DNA from: JAQIBY01 sp963676165
Lineage (GTDB): Bacteria; Bacteroidota; Bacteroidia; Bacteroidales; ML635J-15
NCBI GenBank assembly: GCA_963676165.1
Contig: OY781043.1
Span: 3,162,001-3,226,000, forward strand
Length of the DNA: 64,000 nt
Reading direction: 5' to 3'
Each line of letters opens with the position of its first letter. Within the stretch, counting starts at the first letter, position 1. This document shows, piece by piece, positions 52,593 to 61,768 of the stretch. The position numbers and the translations under genes were made by a program. The notes below the pieces were generated by a model. It did no database searches and had not been told where the DNA came from. It saw nothing but the letters and a program-made list of their open reading frames with translations.

Positions 52593-54146
52593 TTATGCTT
52601 TTGCTATTGCATCTGCAACATTGAGCCCGTCAATTGCAGAAGAAACAATTCCTCCAGCATAACCAGCTCCTTCTCCTGCAGGATACAATCCGCTAAAACC
52701 AATGTACTCAAACTCTTCGCGGTCTCTTGGAATTCTTACAGGAGAGGAAGTCCGACTTTCAACTCCAACAAGCAAAGCATCATTTGTATAAAAGCCTCTG
52801 AGATTTTTATTCATCAATTGCAAACCAGATTTCAATGCTTTTGACATAAAATCTGGCATCCAAAAATGCATAGGAGTAGAAACTAAACCAGCAGAATAGG
52901 ATGTTTCAGGCAAGTCTTTTGATATTTTTCCTTGACAAAAATCCACCATACGTTGTGCTGGTGCAATAATTCCACTGCCTGAATTTTGAAAAGCTAAGCG
53001 CTCAAGCTGCTGCTGATACTTTAGTCCAGCTAATGGAGAATCATCACCAGTTTCTTTATAAACATCCTTGGGTTTAACTTCCGTTACCAATCCAGAGTTT
53101 GCCCATTTTGAATTTCGTCTGGAATTTGACATCCCATTGACGACAATAGTTTGGTCTTCTGTCATTGCAGGGACAATGGTTCCTCCAGGACACATACAAA
53201 AAGAATAAACTCCTCTCCCTTCTACCTGAACAGCTGTTGCATACTCCGCAGGAGGTAAAAATGGATTCTTTACAGATTGTCTATAGCGAATTTTATTAAT
53301 AAGTTCCTGCTGATGCTCAACACGAACCCCCATAGCAAACGATTTGGACTCTAAAGGATACTCATGCTCAGCAAACCACTCATACATTTCAGATGCAGAA
53401 TGCCCTGAAGCTAATATGCAATGCTTAACCGGTATGGTTTCTCCGTTTTCCGTTGTTACAGATTTTAAAGATTTCGCATCAACAGTAAAAGAAACAATTT
53501 TTGTATTAAAATGAATTTCCCCTCCAGCATCTAAAATTGCTTCACGAATATTTCGAATGATTCCACTCAATTTATCTGTACCTATATGAGGATGAGCATC
53601 GATTAAAATCTCTGGGGCAGCACCAAATTGATGAAGAACACCTAGTACATAATTTCTATCGCCACGTTTTTTTGATCGGGTATATAATTTCCCATCTGAG
53701 TAAGTTCCTGCTCCACCTTCGCCAAATGCATAATTGGAATCTTTATTCAACAAGGCATCGCGATGCAAGTTTGCAATATCTTTCTTTCTTTCTTCTACAG
53801 CTTTCCCTCTTTCAAAAATAACCGGTTTGTATCCATTTTCGATCAAACGCAAAGCCGCAAAAATACCAGCAGGTCCCATACCGATAATATGGACAGGTTG
53901 CGCTTGACTAACATCTTGGCTTTTGAATGTTTCCGGTGAATAATCAAGTTTCCCCTCCCCTAATACATATTCAGTTCGAACATGATATTGCACAGATTTT
54001 CCACGAGCATCCAGCGAGCGTTTTATCACACGTACATCGCCAATGTTTTCCGCATCGCATTTAACTTGTTCAGCAATTCTTCTGCGCACATAATCCATAT
54101 CGTTAATATGCTTTGCAGAGCATTTAACATCTGTTTGTTTTATCAT
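52593..54146 (-). CDS. Uncharacterised FAD-dependent dehydrogenase (COG2509 type)
   Basis: 517 aa. An N-terminal domain (1-80) with KRSLDARGKSVQYHVRTEY, typical of this family, precedes the dinucleotide fold GMGPAGIFAALR (89-100, GxGxxG). Later segments include AFGEGGAGTYSDGKLYTRSKKRG, FCMCPGG and VESRTSSPVRIPRD near the C-terminus, then the FAD-closing LYPAGEGAGYAGGIVSSAIDGL. The electron acceptor and substrate are unknown. It starts 16 nt after the porT stop, suggesting co-transcription, though a functional link is not evident. Met17 is an alternative start. Confidence 0.88.
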   Translation of the reverse strand: MIKQTDVKCSAKHINDMDYVRRRIAEQVKCDAENIGDVRVIKRSLDARGKSVQYHVRTEYVLGEGKLDYSPETFKSQDVSQAQPVHIIGMGPAGIFAALRLIENGYKPVIFERGKAVEERKKDIANLHRDALLNKDSNYAFGEGGAGTYSDGKLYTRSKKRGDRNYVLGVLHQFGAAPEILIDAHPHIGTDKLSGIIRNIREAILDAGGEIHFNTKIVSFTVDAKSLKSVTTENGETIPVKHCILASGHSASEMYEWFAEHEYPLESKSFAMGVRVEHQQELINKIRYRQSVKNPFLPPAEYATAVQVEGRGVYSFCMCPGGTIVPAMTEDQTIVVNGMSNSRRNSKWANSGLVTEVKPKDVYKETGDDSPLAGLKYQQQLERLAFQNSGSGIIAPAQRMVDFCQGKISKDLPETSYSAGLVSTPMHFWMPDFMSKALKSGLQLMNKNLRGFYTNDALLVGVESRTSSPVRIPRDREEFEYIGFSGLYPAGEGAGYAGGIVSSAIDGLNVADAIAKA

Positions 54147-54162
54147 GTTCTAAAATTTTTGA

Positions 54163-54897
54163 TTATTTGTTGAACCAACTAATGCCATCAAGTTTACCAC
54201 CTTCAAAGTGGAATGATACCATCAGCATTTTGGAATCGAGTCTGTCATAAATATTAGTAAATTCTGAACCATCGTACCTTACATTATTTAACATTCCGAA
54301 AGCTCCTTTCACCTCTATGGCAAACATAAAATATTCAAGGAAAAAGTCAACACCAATACCAACTTCATAATACGGATTAAACCGTGTTAATCGAATTTTC
54401 GGTTTCTCTTCAGGTGCAATTTTTTTTTGAGCAGCCAAATCCCATTTCAAGGAACCACCACCAACAATGTAAGGGCGGAAGTTTCCGAATCGTTCCGAAC
54501 GATATTTGAGTAAAATTGGCAAGTCAAGAAATGTGGATTCAATACGCATGTTGTGCTTTTTGTACACTCCATCATCAATGACTTTGTATTCTAAATCACG
54601 TTGACCAAAGTTCAAACCCGGCATAACACGGACATCCAAATATTTTGCAAGTTTTAAATTGGCAATCATATTGATATTAAACCCCACATAACGCTGATTT
54701 TCAACCCCAAATACAGTATCAAAACTATAAAACTGAGCACTAGGTTTAAAGGTAAAATCCATGGTATTTAAACCAAGACTATACCCAAAATGAGCAGGTT
54801 GATAATCCAACTTAGGTAAATTCTCTGGGCGCCTTTTCTGCGCCATTACTGCTACTGACATGAGTAGCAAAGCGATTATGTAAAGATACTTTTTCAA
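54163..54897 (-). CDS. porT: PorT/SprT, type IX secretion outer-membrane protein
   Basis: T9SS component, a predicted outer-membrane beta-barrel. The start chosen is TTG at 54895-54897 (244 aa, MKKYLYIIALLL with a signal peptide of about 19 residues ending MAQ). The longer ATG frame to 55002 crosses the -7 element at 54931-54938 and encodes an unlikely leader. The family hallmark HFGYSLGLNTMDF (around 37-49) opens the first strand, followed by YVGFNINMIANLKLAKYLDVRVMPGLNFGQRDLEY and LPILLKYRSERFGNFRPYIVGGG. It is co-directional with the COG2509 gene. Confidence 0.75.
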   Translation of the reverse strand: MKKYLYIIALLLMSVAVMAQKRRPENLPKLDYQPAHFGYSLGLNTMDFTFKPSAQFYSFDTVFGVENQRYVGFNINMIANLKLAKYLDVRVMPGLNFGQRDLEYKVIDDGVYKKHNMRIESTFLDLPILLKYRSERFGNFRPYIVGGGSLKWDLAAQKKIAPEEKPKIRLTRFNPYYEVGIGVDFFLEYFMFAIEVKGAFGMLNNVRYDGSEFTNIYDRLDSKMLMVSFHFEGGKLDGISWFNK

Positions 54898-54930
54898 ATC
54901 TCTAATTTCTAAACTATTATCTATAACTGG

Positions 54931-54938
54931 CAAAAATA
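54931..54938 (-). promoter_or_regulatory. -7 promoter element of porT
   Basis: Minus strand TATTTTTG (exact TAnnTTTG), 33 nt before the TTG start. It sits inside the longer ATG-initiated reading frame, which argues against that frame. Confidence 0.55.
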
Positions 54939-55118
54939 AGAAAAAGTATTTCTCAATACGAATTATTGGATAAAATTGAAAGATTAAAAAGGGAAAAGTC
55001 ACAAAACAAAGTCTGATTTAGCAAAATTTAGACAGAAGTAAACCCAAACCAATCAATATTTTATCAGGCCAACATCTAGTATCCAAAATCTTTCTAATTT
55101 AGATTTCTCAGATCGACC

Positions 55119-55149
55119 TCTGTTCTTTAACAAAAAACACTTACATTTG
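55119..55149 (+). promoter_or_regulatory. Promoter of the second TonB receptor
   Basis: TCTG (55119-55122, three of four matches to TTTG), 19-nt spacer, TACATTTG (55142-55149, exact -7), then 28 nt to the ATG at 55178. Confidence 0.65.
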
Positions 55150-55177
55150 CGCCCTAACAAAACAAATAACTGAAAGC

Positions 55178-57292
55178 ATGACAGCTAAAAATCACAAAGC
55201 AAAACAATCCTTCCGCTTCAAAAGATGGAGTAGAAAGGGTTATGCTGTCTTTCAGTCTTTAGGTAAAATTGTTCACATTGGAGTTGTCTTAATGACTTAC
55301 AACTTACTAACCAAGCCAGTAGTGGCACAGGAGCGCATTGAGAGTCCAGAGTATGACACTGAAGCAGACACTTTACCAGAGGTTGAAATTTTGACATCAG
55401 AACCTTCTGTTGTCATGAGTCTTTCAGGCGTTCCGCAGCAAAGCATACGCTTAACAGAGTCTGCGATACAGGATGCCTCGGAGTTGGCTCAGGACTTAGC
55501 AGGAACTGACATCCGACAGCGAGGAATTCACGGAGTACAGGGAGACGTAAGCATCCGCGGCGGAAGTCCGGAACAAGTCGGGATCTTATTAAATGGCATC
55601 CCGCTAAACGACGTCCAAACCGGACATCACAATTTAAACCTGCCAATCCCGGCAATCAGTCTCACTCAAATTCAACGTTACACACCTGGCACATCGCAAC
55701 AAGCTGGAAGTGGCATATATAGTGGAGCATTGAATTATCAAAATCTTCTTTCAGAAACAAATCGCTTAAAAATTTGGCTTGGAGGTGGTCAACACAACTA
55801 CCTCGACCTAAGCCTTGCAACAGATTTCCAAACTGGAAAAGCAAGACACCATTTGGCTACTTCATGGAAATCATCTGAAGGACATTCAGATAATACAGAT
55901 TTTGAATCTGCAAAGGTTTATTATCACAGTTTAATTCCGATAAGTGACAAACTTGAAGCAGACTTACAATCAGGCTATTTGAACAAATCCTTTGGCGCAG
56001 AATCCTTCTACACAAGCAAATATCCAAAACAATTTGAAGCCATCAGCACTTGGTTTGGTAGCCTCAAATTGCAATCAAAAGGAGCAATCAAAATAAGTCC
56101 GACTTTCTCTTACAGGCGACATAAGGACAGATTTGAGCTTTTCCGTGAGGATCTTTATCAATACTCCAATGGGTATTATATTATGTCTGAAAATGACACC
56201 GCCAAGTATGTTCCCGGCATTTATGAAGCATGGAATTATTATGGCGGACATAATTATCATTTGAGTGAAGTATACAATTACCAAACAGATTTCCGAAACA
56301 GCAACGCATTAGGAGATTTTCATCTCGGGATACAGCATAAACATGAGAGCATTTTAAGCAATGTTCTGGGGAAAGAATTAAACAATCCAATTCCAATTGC
56401 AGATCAAACAAATGCCACATATAGCTATAAGGCGGTAAGAGATCAGGTGAATTTACTTGCATCCTATCAATCTGTGGGAGTTCACAATTTCCATCTCGGA
56501 TTAAGTGGAATGCTGCATTACACCGAGACTTACGGTTTGCATAAATATGGAAGTATGCGATTGCATTACAAGCCTAACGAACACTTTAGCACATGGATAG
56601 CATACAACCAAAGCATGCGTCTTCCAAGCTTCACGGATTTATATTACAGTGGTGCATCAAATTATGGAAATCCAAACTTAATTCCTGAAGAAGCAGGTAA
56701 TACAGAATTAGGTTTTTTCTTCAGGAAACAAAGTTTCACAGGAAGAACTCAATTCTTTCATCAGCGTGGGAAAAACATGATTGACTGGGTAAAATCACCC
56801 GAAGACAGCAAATACACCAGCATGAATCACACAAACTTAGACACTTATGGTGTTGAGTTCTCAATATCGTGGCATCCTTCAGAACAGCAAGTGATTAAAC
56901 AATTCATTCATAGCGTTGAGTTTAACTACACGGGCATACACAAAGACAAATTTGCCGATGATCTCATTTCCGCTTATGCATTGGACTATTTAAAACATCA
57001 GGCATTTCTGAAAACGACTCATCAAGTAGGTACGACAGGAATTGGTGCAGACCTGACACTCAGGTATCAAGATAGAAATGGAAGTTTTACAAATTCAACG
57101 GGAGAAGTTGATTATCCAGACTTTTTGCTGATGGACATCTCACTTAGTTATCAATGGAAATCGCACAGTGTATTTATCCAATGTGTGAATCTTTTTGATA
57201 CAAAAGTTGAAGATTTTGGGAACATAAAACTTCCAGGAAGGTGGTTAAAACTGGGATTAAAGCTTGATTTCCAGCAGAACAAGAGGAAATGA
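55178..57292 (+). CDS. TonB-dependent receptor (BtuB/vitamin B12-receptor-like) with long N-terminal leader
   Basis: 704 aa. The N-terminus is an unusually long basic leader (1-30, with FKRWSRKGYAVFQSLGK) before the hydrophobic core (about 31-50, ending VVAQ). Next come a TonB-box-like TLPEVEIL (about 66-73) and a plug domain with SIRGGSPEQVGILLNGIPLNDVQTG. The barrel of about 500 residues ends GRWLKLGLKLDF. The overall architecture resembles BtuB-like receptors, but no cobalamin riboswitch is found upstream and no corrinoid genes are adjacent, so the ligand is open. Confidence 0.85.
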   Translation: MTAKNHKAKQSFRFKRWSRKGYAVFQSLGKIVHIGVVLMTYNLLTKPVVAQERIESPEYDTEADTLPEVEILTSEPSVVMSLSGVPQQSIRLTESAIQDASELAQDLAGTDIRQRGIHGVQGDVSIRGGSPEQVGILLNGIPLNDVQTGHHNLNLPIPAISLTQIQRYTPGTSQQAGSGIYSGALNYQNLLSETNRLKIWLGGGQHNYLDLSLATDFQTGKARHHLATSWKSSEGHSDNTDFESAKVYYHSLIPISDKLEADLQSGYLNKSFGAESFYTSKYPKQFEAISTWFGSLKLQSKGAIKISPTFSYRRHKDRFELFREDLYQYSNGYYIMSENDTAKYVPGIYEAWNYYGGHNYHLSEVYNYQTDFRNSNALGDFHLGIQHKHESILSNVLGKELNNPIPIADQTNATYSYKAVRDQVNLLASYQSVGVHNFHLGLSGMLHYTETYGLHKYGSMRLHYKPNEHFSTWIAYNQSMRLPSFTDLYYSGASNYGNPNLIPEEAGNTELGFFFRKQSFTGRTQFFHQRGKNMIDWVKSPEDSKYTSMNHTNLDTYGVEFSISWHPSEQQVIKQFIHSVEFNYTGIHKDKFADDLISAYALDYLKHQAFLKTTHQVGTTGIGADLTLRYQDRNGSFTNSTGEVDYPDFLLMDISLSYQWKSHSVFIQCVNLFDTKVEDFGNIKLPGRWLKLGLKLDFQQNKRK

Positions 57293-57335
57293 AAAAAATA
57301 TTTGTAAATATGGTTTTTTTCTCAGAAAGTTTTTA

Positions 57336-57343
57336 TACTTTTG
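57336..57343 (+). promoter_or_regulatory. -7 promoter element of rplU-rpmA
   Basis: TACTTTTG (exact TAnnTTTG), 36 nt before the rplU ATG at 57380. It overlaps a longer in-frame rplU ORF that begins at 57341, so the shorter start is preferred. No -33 TTTG at standard spacing. Confidence 0.55.
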
Positions 57344-57379
57344 CAGTCCAATCTGTTAAAGACTTTTAAAACGAATAAA

Positions 57380-57691
57380 ATGTACGCAATAGTAGAAATC
57401 GCCGGACAACAATTTAAAGTTGAGAACAACTCTAAACTTTTTGTGCATCGCCTTGAAGGAGAAGAAGGTAGTAACGTAGAATTTGATAAAGTATTACTTC
57501 TTGAAAATGATGGTAAATACAAAATTGGTAAACCTGAAGTAAAAAACGCAAAGGTGACTGCTAAGATTTTATCTCATGTTAAAGGCGACAAAGTACTTGT
57601 CTTCAAGAAAAAAAGAAGAAAAGGATATCAAAAGTTAAACGGACATCGTCAGCAATTCACACAATTGCAGATTGAAAGTATTGACGCATAA
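57380..57691 (+). CDS. rplU: Ribosomal protein L21
   Basis: 103 aa, beginning MYAIVEIAGQQFKVE, which is the conserved L21 N-terminus. The longer frame from 57341 adds 13 residues across the promoter and is rejected. The C-terminal VLVFKKKRRKGYQKLNGHRQQFTQLQIESI is diagnostic. It is followed after 15 nt by rpmA, the standard pair. Confidence 0.97.
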   Translation: MYAIVEIAGQQFKVENNSKLFVHRLEGEEGSNVEFDKVLLLENDGKYKIGKPEVKNAKVTAKILSHVKGDKVLVFKKKRRKGYQKLNGHRQQFTQLQIESIDA

Positions 57692-57706
57692 GAAAATTTA
57701 AGCATT

Positions 57707-57979
57707 ATGGCACATAAAAAAGGAGCTGGTAGTTCAAGAAATGGTCGTGAATCGGAAAGTAAACGCTTAGGTGTTAAACTTTTTGGTGGCGAAACCGCTA
57801 TCTCAGGAAACATTATCGTTCGCCAGCGCGGTACAAAACATCATCCTGGTAAAAATGTTAAAATTGGAAAAGATGACACACTTTATGCTACTGCTGATGG
57901 CATCGTAAAATTCCAAAAGAAAAGAGATAACCGTTCATATGTTTCTGTTGAGCCAATTGAAAACGCAGAACAGAAATAA
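57707..57979 (+). CDS. rpmA: Ribosomal protein L27
   Basis: 90 aa, MAHKKGAGSSRNGRESESKRLG at the N-terminus with the Gly/Lys-rich tail that reaches the peptidyl-transferase centre. No cleavable prosequence of the Firmicutes kind. A hairpin terminator follows 19 nt after the stop. Confidence 0.97.
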   Translation: MAHKKGAGSSRNGRESESKRLGVKLFGGETAISGNIIVRQRGTKHHPGKNVKIGKDDTLYATADGIVKFQKKRDNRSYVSVEPIENAEQK

Positions 57980-57998
57980 TCATAACTAAAACATTTTT

Positions 57999-58042
57999 AA
58001 ATCTCTTGTTTTTTCTAATTTAGCAGAAAGAACAAGAGATTT
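57999..58042 (+). terminator. Terminator of rplU-rpmA
   Basis: 12-bp perfect stem: AAATCTCTTGTT (57999-58010) with its complement at 58031-58042, 20-nt loop, followed by TTATTTAA. It separates the L21/L27 unit from serS. Confidence 0.75.
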
Positions 58043-58061
58043 TTATTTAATACATATTGAG

Positions 58062-59339
58062 ATGCTGAATATTAGAACAATACGTGAAAATAAAGTCGAA
58101 ATTATTGAGCGATTAAAAATCAAAAATTTCGATGCCGAAGCAATTATTGAGAATTTACTCCAAATTGATGATGCAAGAAAAGCGCTGCAGTTTGAAAATG
58201 ATAACCATATTGCAGAACAAAAGAGCATCTCAAAATCCATTGGACAACTTTTTAAAGAAGGAAAAGCGGATGAAGCACAAGCTGCTAAATCGAAAACTGG
58301 AGAACTGAAAGAGAAAATTCAGCAAAACACTCAAGAATTAAAACAATTGGAAGAAAAACAGTTTCAGCTGTTGTCAGAAATTCCAAACATTCCAAATAAA
58401 ATTGTTCCTGCTGGGAAATCGGATGAGGACAATAAAGAAGTTGACCGTTGGGGAGAAATTACTGAACCTGCAGTTAAAAAACCACATTGGGAAACCATAG
58501 AGGAATACGACATCATCGACTTTGAGTTAGGAACAAAAATTACTGGTGCTGGTTTTCCTGTTTACAAAGGAAAAGGAGCAAAATTGCAACGTGCATTAAT
58601 TAGTTTTTTCCTTGGAGAAGGAGAACAAGCAGGTTACCAAGAAGTTTTACCTCCACTCATGGTGAACGAAGCCAGTGGTTTTGGAACAGGTCAGCTTCCA
58701 GATAAAGAAGGACAGATGTATGAAATCACAGCAGATGGTTTTTATATGATACCTACTGCTGAAGTGCCTGTTACTAACATCTATCGCGATGTCATTATCG
58801 ACGAAGAAAAATTGCCAAAAATGAACATGGCATATTCTGCATGTTTCCGCCGTGAAGCGGGTTCATGGGGATCACATGTCCGTGGGTTAAACAGATTGCA
58901 CCAATTTGACAAAGTAGAAATTGTCCGTGTTGAGCATCCTGACAAGTCATACGAAGCACTTGAGGCAATGAAAGCACATGTTGGAAATCTGCTCCAGAAA
59001 TTAAATTTACCATACCGTATTTTATTGCTTTGCGGTGGGGATTTAAGTTTTACTTCTGCTCTAACTTACGATTTCGAAGTATTTTCAGCGGGTCAGGAAC
59101 GTTGGTTGGAAGTAAGTTCTGTCTCCAATTTTGAAGATTATCAAGCAAATCGTCTTAAACTGAGATTCCGAGATAAGGAAACGCGCAAAGCTCGTACCGC
59201 TCACACACTGAACGGTTCAGCCCTTGCTCTTCCTCGTATTATGGCAGCACTGCTGGAAAACAATTTAACCGAAGCCGGAATCGTTATACCTGAAGTATTG
59301 CATAAATACACAGGATTTAAAATCATTGAAAAAGCTTAA
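58062..59339 (+). CDS. serS: Seryl-tRNA synthetase
   Basis: 425 aa class II synthetase charging tRNA-Ser. An N-terminal antiparallel coiled coil (about 1-110) binds the long variable arm. Motif 2 is FRREAGSWGSHVRGLNRLHQF, and motif 3 contains GSALALPRIMAALLE. Start ATG at 58062, 20 nt after the rpmA terminator; no exact -7 box is visible in that short gap. Confidence 0.97.
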   Translation: MLNIRTIRENKVEIIERLKIKNFDAEAIIENLLQIDDARKALQFENDNHIAEQKSISKSIGQLFKEGKADEAQAAKSKTGELKEKIQQNTQELKQLEEKQFQLLSEIPNIPNKIVPAGKSDEDNKEVDRWGEITEPAVKKPHWETIEEYDIIDFELGTKITGAGFPVYKGKGAKLQRALISFFLGEGEQAGYQEVLPPLMVNEASGFGTGQLPDKEGQMYEITADGFYMIPTAEVPVTNIYRDVIIDEEKLPKMNMAYSACFRREAGSWGSHVRGLNRLHQFDKVEIVRVEHPDKSYEALEAMKAHVGNLLQKLNLPYRILLLCGGDLSFTSALTYDFEVFSAGQERWLEVSSVSNFEDYQANRLKLRFRDKETRKARTAHTLNGSALALPRIMAALLENNLTEAGIVIPEVLHKYTGFKIIEKA

Positions 59340-59351
59340 ACATTTTCTATT

Positions 59352-59909
59352 ATGAAACTAAAATACACATTTATCATCGCAATTATAGCAGGACTTTTCT
59401 TTGTTTCTTGTAGTAGTAAAGAAGAAAAAGAAAGTCTCAAGAAAATAGAGCAAATGATTGCTGAAAGTAACCTTGTTTATCAAACCATGAACGGAACGCT
59501 TCTCGACTCTGTCAATGCTTATTTGGATTCTGCGAACATTAAATTAAGTTATTTCAAAGAAAATCCAGGAGACACTTTGCCAATTGAAGCCGAAAATTAT
59601 TGGGAATCATATTACCATATGATTTCAGTACGTAAAATGCTTGGAAATTACAAAGACAAACATCTTCCACGACTAAATCAAGACTTTGAATATTCGAAAC
59701 AGCAACTTGAGAACCTTCATCACGACATAAAAAAAGGTTTATTGGAAGACTCTGTGCGTATTTCTTATATGGAGTTAGAAGATTCTGCCTACAATTTTAT
59801 TATGGATCAAGCTGATGCCCGCATGAATCATGTGAGAGCACACTTTGGCAAATACACAAACAACCACGAAAAACTGGACACACTATTGCAAATAATGCAG
59901 AATGATTGA
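59352..59909 (+). CDS. Small lipoprotein of unknown function
   Basis: 185 aa. Lipoprotein signal ending FFVSC (lipidated Cys at about residue 20) followed by SSKEEKE. The mature part is helical and charged, with repeated D-S-(A/V) stretches (LLDSVNAYLDSANIKLS) and a coiled-coil-like centre; no enzyme motif is seen. It starts 12 nt after serS, and its stop overlaps the next gene start (TGATG). Co-expression with the TPR protein suggests they may interact in the periplasm (inference). Confidence 0.75.
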   Translation: MKLKYTFIIAIIAGLFFVSCSSKEEKESLKKIEQMIAESNLVYQTMNGTLLDSVNAYLDSANIKLSYFKENPGDTLPIEAENYWESYYHMISVRKMLGNYKDKHLPRLNQDFEYSKQQLENLHHDIKKGLLEDSVRISYMELEDSAYNFIMDQADARMNHVRAHFGKYTNNHEKLDTLLQIMQND

Positions 59910-61768
59910 TGCTGAAATTTGCGAAACATATCACACTTGTCCTGCTGCTATTAAGTTTAACCTCACTCCTACCGACGGAAGTATCAGCACAGGAAAACAA
60001 ATCGCAATTGGCATTTGAATATTATCGCAATCAGGATTATGAAAAAGCATCTGTACTTTTTTTAGAGTTGTACAAGGAAAGAAATAATACCTATTACAGA
60101 ACTTATTACATCCAAAGTCTAGTAAAATCTGAACAACTGAATGAAGCAGAAAAGTTTGTCAATCGTGAATTACGCCGAAATAAAAACGACATTGATTTAA
60201 AGATTGAGCAAGCCTACATTTATGAAATTCAGGGTGAAAAAGACAAAGCAGAGAAATCATATAACGATATCATACAGCAAGGAAGCATCACTCCAAATTC
60301 AGTAAAAAACCTGGCAAATAACTTCATCAGAAAACGAAAATACGAGTGGGCTGAAAAGACGTATTTAGCAGGGCAGAAGAACATTACGAATCAAGATTTT
60401 TATTATGAGCTGGCCAACCTATATTCCATGCAGAGAAAGTATGAACCTATGATGGAAGCATATTTGAATTTACTTGGATCAAATGCTTCTTACATCAACA
60501 CCGTACAATCACGGTTACAGAACTTAGCTCTTTATGATATTGACCAAAGCCTAAATCCTATTATCGAATCCTCCATCATCAAGAAAATACAAGCCAATAA
60601 TTCCAATCCTGTTTACACTGAATTGCTCATTTGGCAATACATTCAAACAGGGAAATATCGTCAGGCAATTCAACATGCCAATGCGCTTGACAAACGATTT
60701 AATCAACGAGGTAAGGGATTGTTTGAACTTGGTCAAATTGCTGCAGAAAACAAGGAGTTTGATATTGCCTCAGAGTGCTTTGATTTGGTTTATGCATATG
60801 GAAAAGTTTCGCCATATTATTTCAATGCAAAATTAATTGAGCTTAATCATCTGTATGAAGTGGCAACCAACAACATGCACCCTGATGAAGAAAAACTCAA
60901 ATCGCTTGAAACATTAATAGGCGAAACAGCTGCAGAAGCTCCTCGCAAACTAAAACATCCCCTCATAAAACTCCAAGCACAAGTTCAGGCATTTTATTTA
61001 GGAAATGCAGCAGAAGCTCTGCATTTAATTGACAGCACAATGACACGCATCAACCTCACACCAGATGTAGAAGCTGAACTTAGCATGCTAAAAGGAGACA
61101 TTTATTTATTGAATGACAATCCCTGGGATGCGACACTTGTTTATGCTAAAGTAGAAGAGTTCAATAAAGAAAATCCATACGGGTCTGAGGCAAAGTTTCG
61201 AAAAGCAAAGTTAGCATATTACACGGGGCAATTTGAGTGGGCGAAAGCTCAACTGGATGTACTAAAAGCAAGTACAAGTAAACTTATTGCTAATGATGCC
61301 ATGGAGATGAGTCTTTTAATCACCGAGAACACCAGTGAAGACAGCCTTCAAACAGCTCTAACTTTATTCGCAAGGTCTGATTTATTGCAATTCAAGCATG
61401 ATTATGCCCAAGCATTAATTGTTTTGGACAGTGTACTTTCTGATTTTCCTACAGACGAACTAATTGATGATGTCTTATATCGTAAAGGACTTATCAATGA
61501 AGCACTTGGGAATTATGAAGAAGCTATCGACTATTACAATCGCATTGTAACAGATCATTCATGGGGAATTTTAGCTGACAATGCCTTGATTCGAATAGGA
61601 CGCATTTATCAAAATGAGCTAAAAGACAAAGAGGCAGCACAACAAACATACACCCAATTTTTATTGCAGCATAAAAGCAGTATTTTCACAAGCGAAGCAC
61701 GTAATTCCTTACGCGAATTGCGTGGAGACTTCGATGAAGAAAGCTCCAATAATGAAATCACAAACTAA
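59909..61768 (+). CDS. Exported tetratricopeptide-repeat protein
   Basis: 619 aa from the ATG at 59909-59911; a TTG one codon earlier is also in frame but is not needed. A signal peptide (about 1-27, ending VSAQE) is followed by at least ten TPR-like helical pairs, such as LAFEYYRNQDYEKASVLFLELY, and near the C-terminus DVLYRKGLINEALGNYEEAIDYYNRIV. This suggests a scaffold for envelope complexes. The ATG overlaps the lipoprotein stop by one base, and its own end overlaps the EamA gene by 17 bases. Confidence 0.85.
   Translation: MLKFAKHITLVLLLLSLTSLLPTEVSAQENKSQLAFEYYRNQDYEKASVLFLELYKERNNTYYRTYYIQSLVKSEQLNEAEKFVNRELRRNKNDIDLKIEQAYIYEIQGEKDKAEKSYNDIIQQGSITPNSVKNLANNFIRKRKYEWAEKTYLAGQKNITNQDFYYELANLYSMQRKYEPMMEAYLNLLGSNASYINTVQSRLQNLALYDIDQSLNPIIESSIIKKIQANNSNPVYTELLIWQYIQTGKYRQAIQHANALDKRFNQRGKGLFELGQIAAENKEFDIASECFDLVYAYGKVSPYYFNAKLIELNHLYEVATNNMHPDEEKLKSLETLIGETAAEAPRKLKHPLIKLQAQVQAFYLGNAAEALHLIDSTMTRINLTPDVEAELSMLKGDIYLLNDNPWDATLVYAKVEEFNKENPYGSEAKFRKAKLAYYTGQFEWAKAQLDVLKASTSKLIANDAMEMSLLITENTSEDSLQTALTLFARSDLLQFKHDYAQALIVLDSVLSDFPTDELIDDVLYRKGLINEALGNYEEAIDYYNRIVTDHSWGILADNALIRIGRIYQNELKDKEAAQQTYTQFLLQHKSSIFTSEARNSLRELRGDFDEESSNNEITN

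Noticed and set aside
55003..55177. Possible cobalamin riboswitch before the BtuB-like receptor
   Set aside because: The 175-bp gap shows no B12-box-like sequence and is too short for a complete riboswitch plus promoter; only a normal -33/-7 promoter is present.
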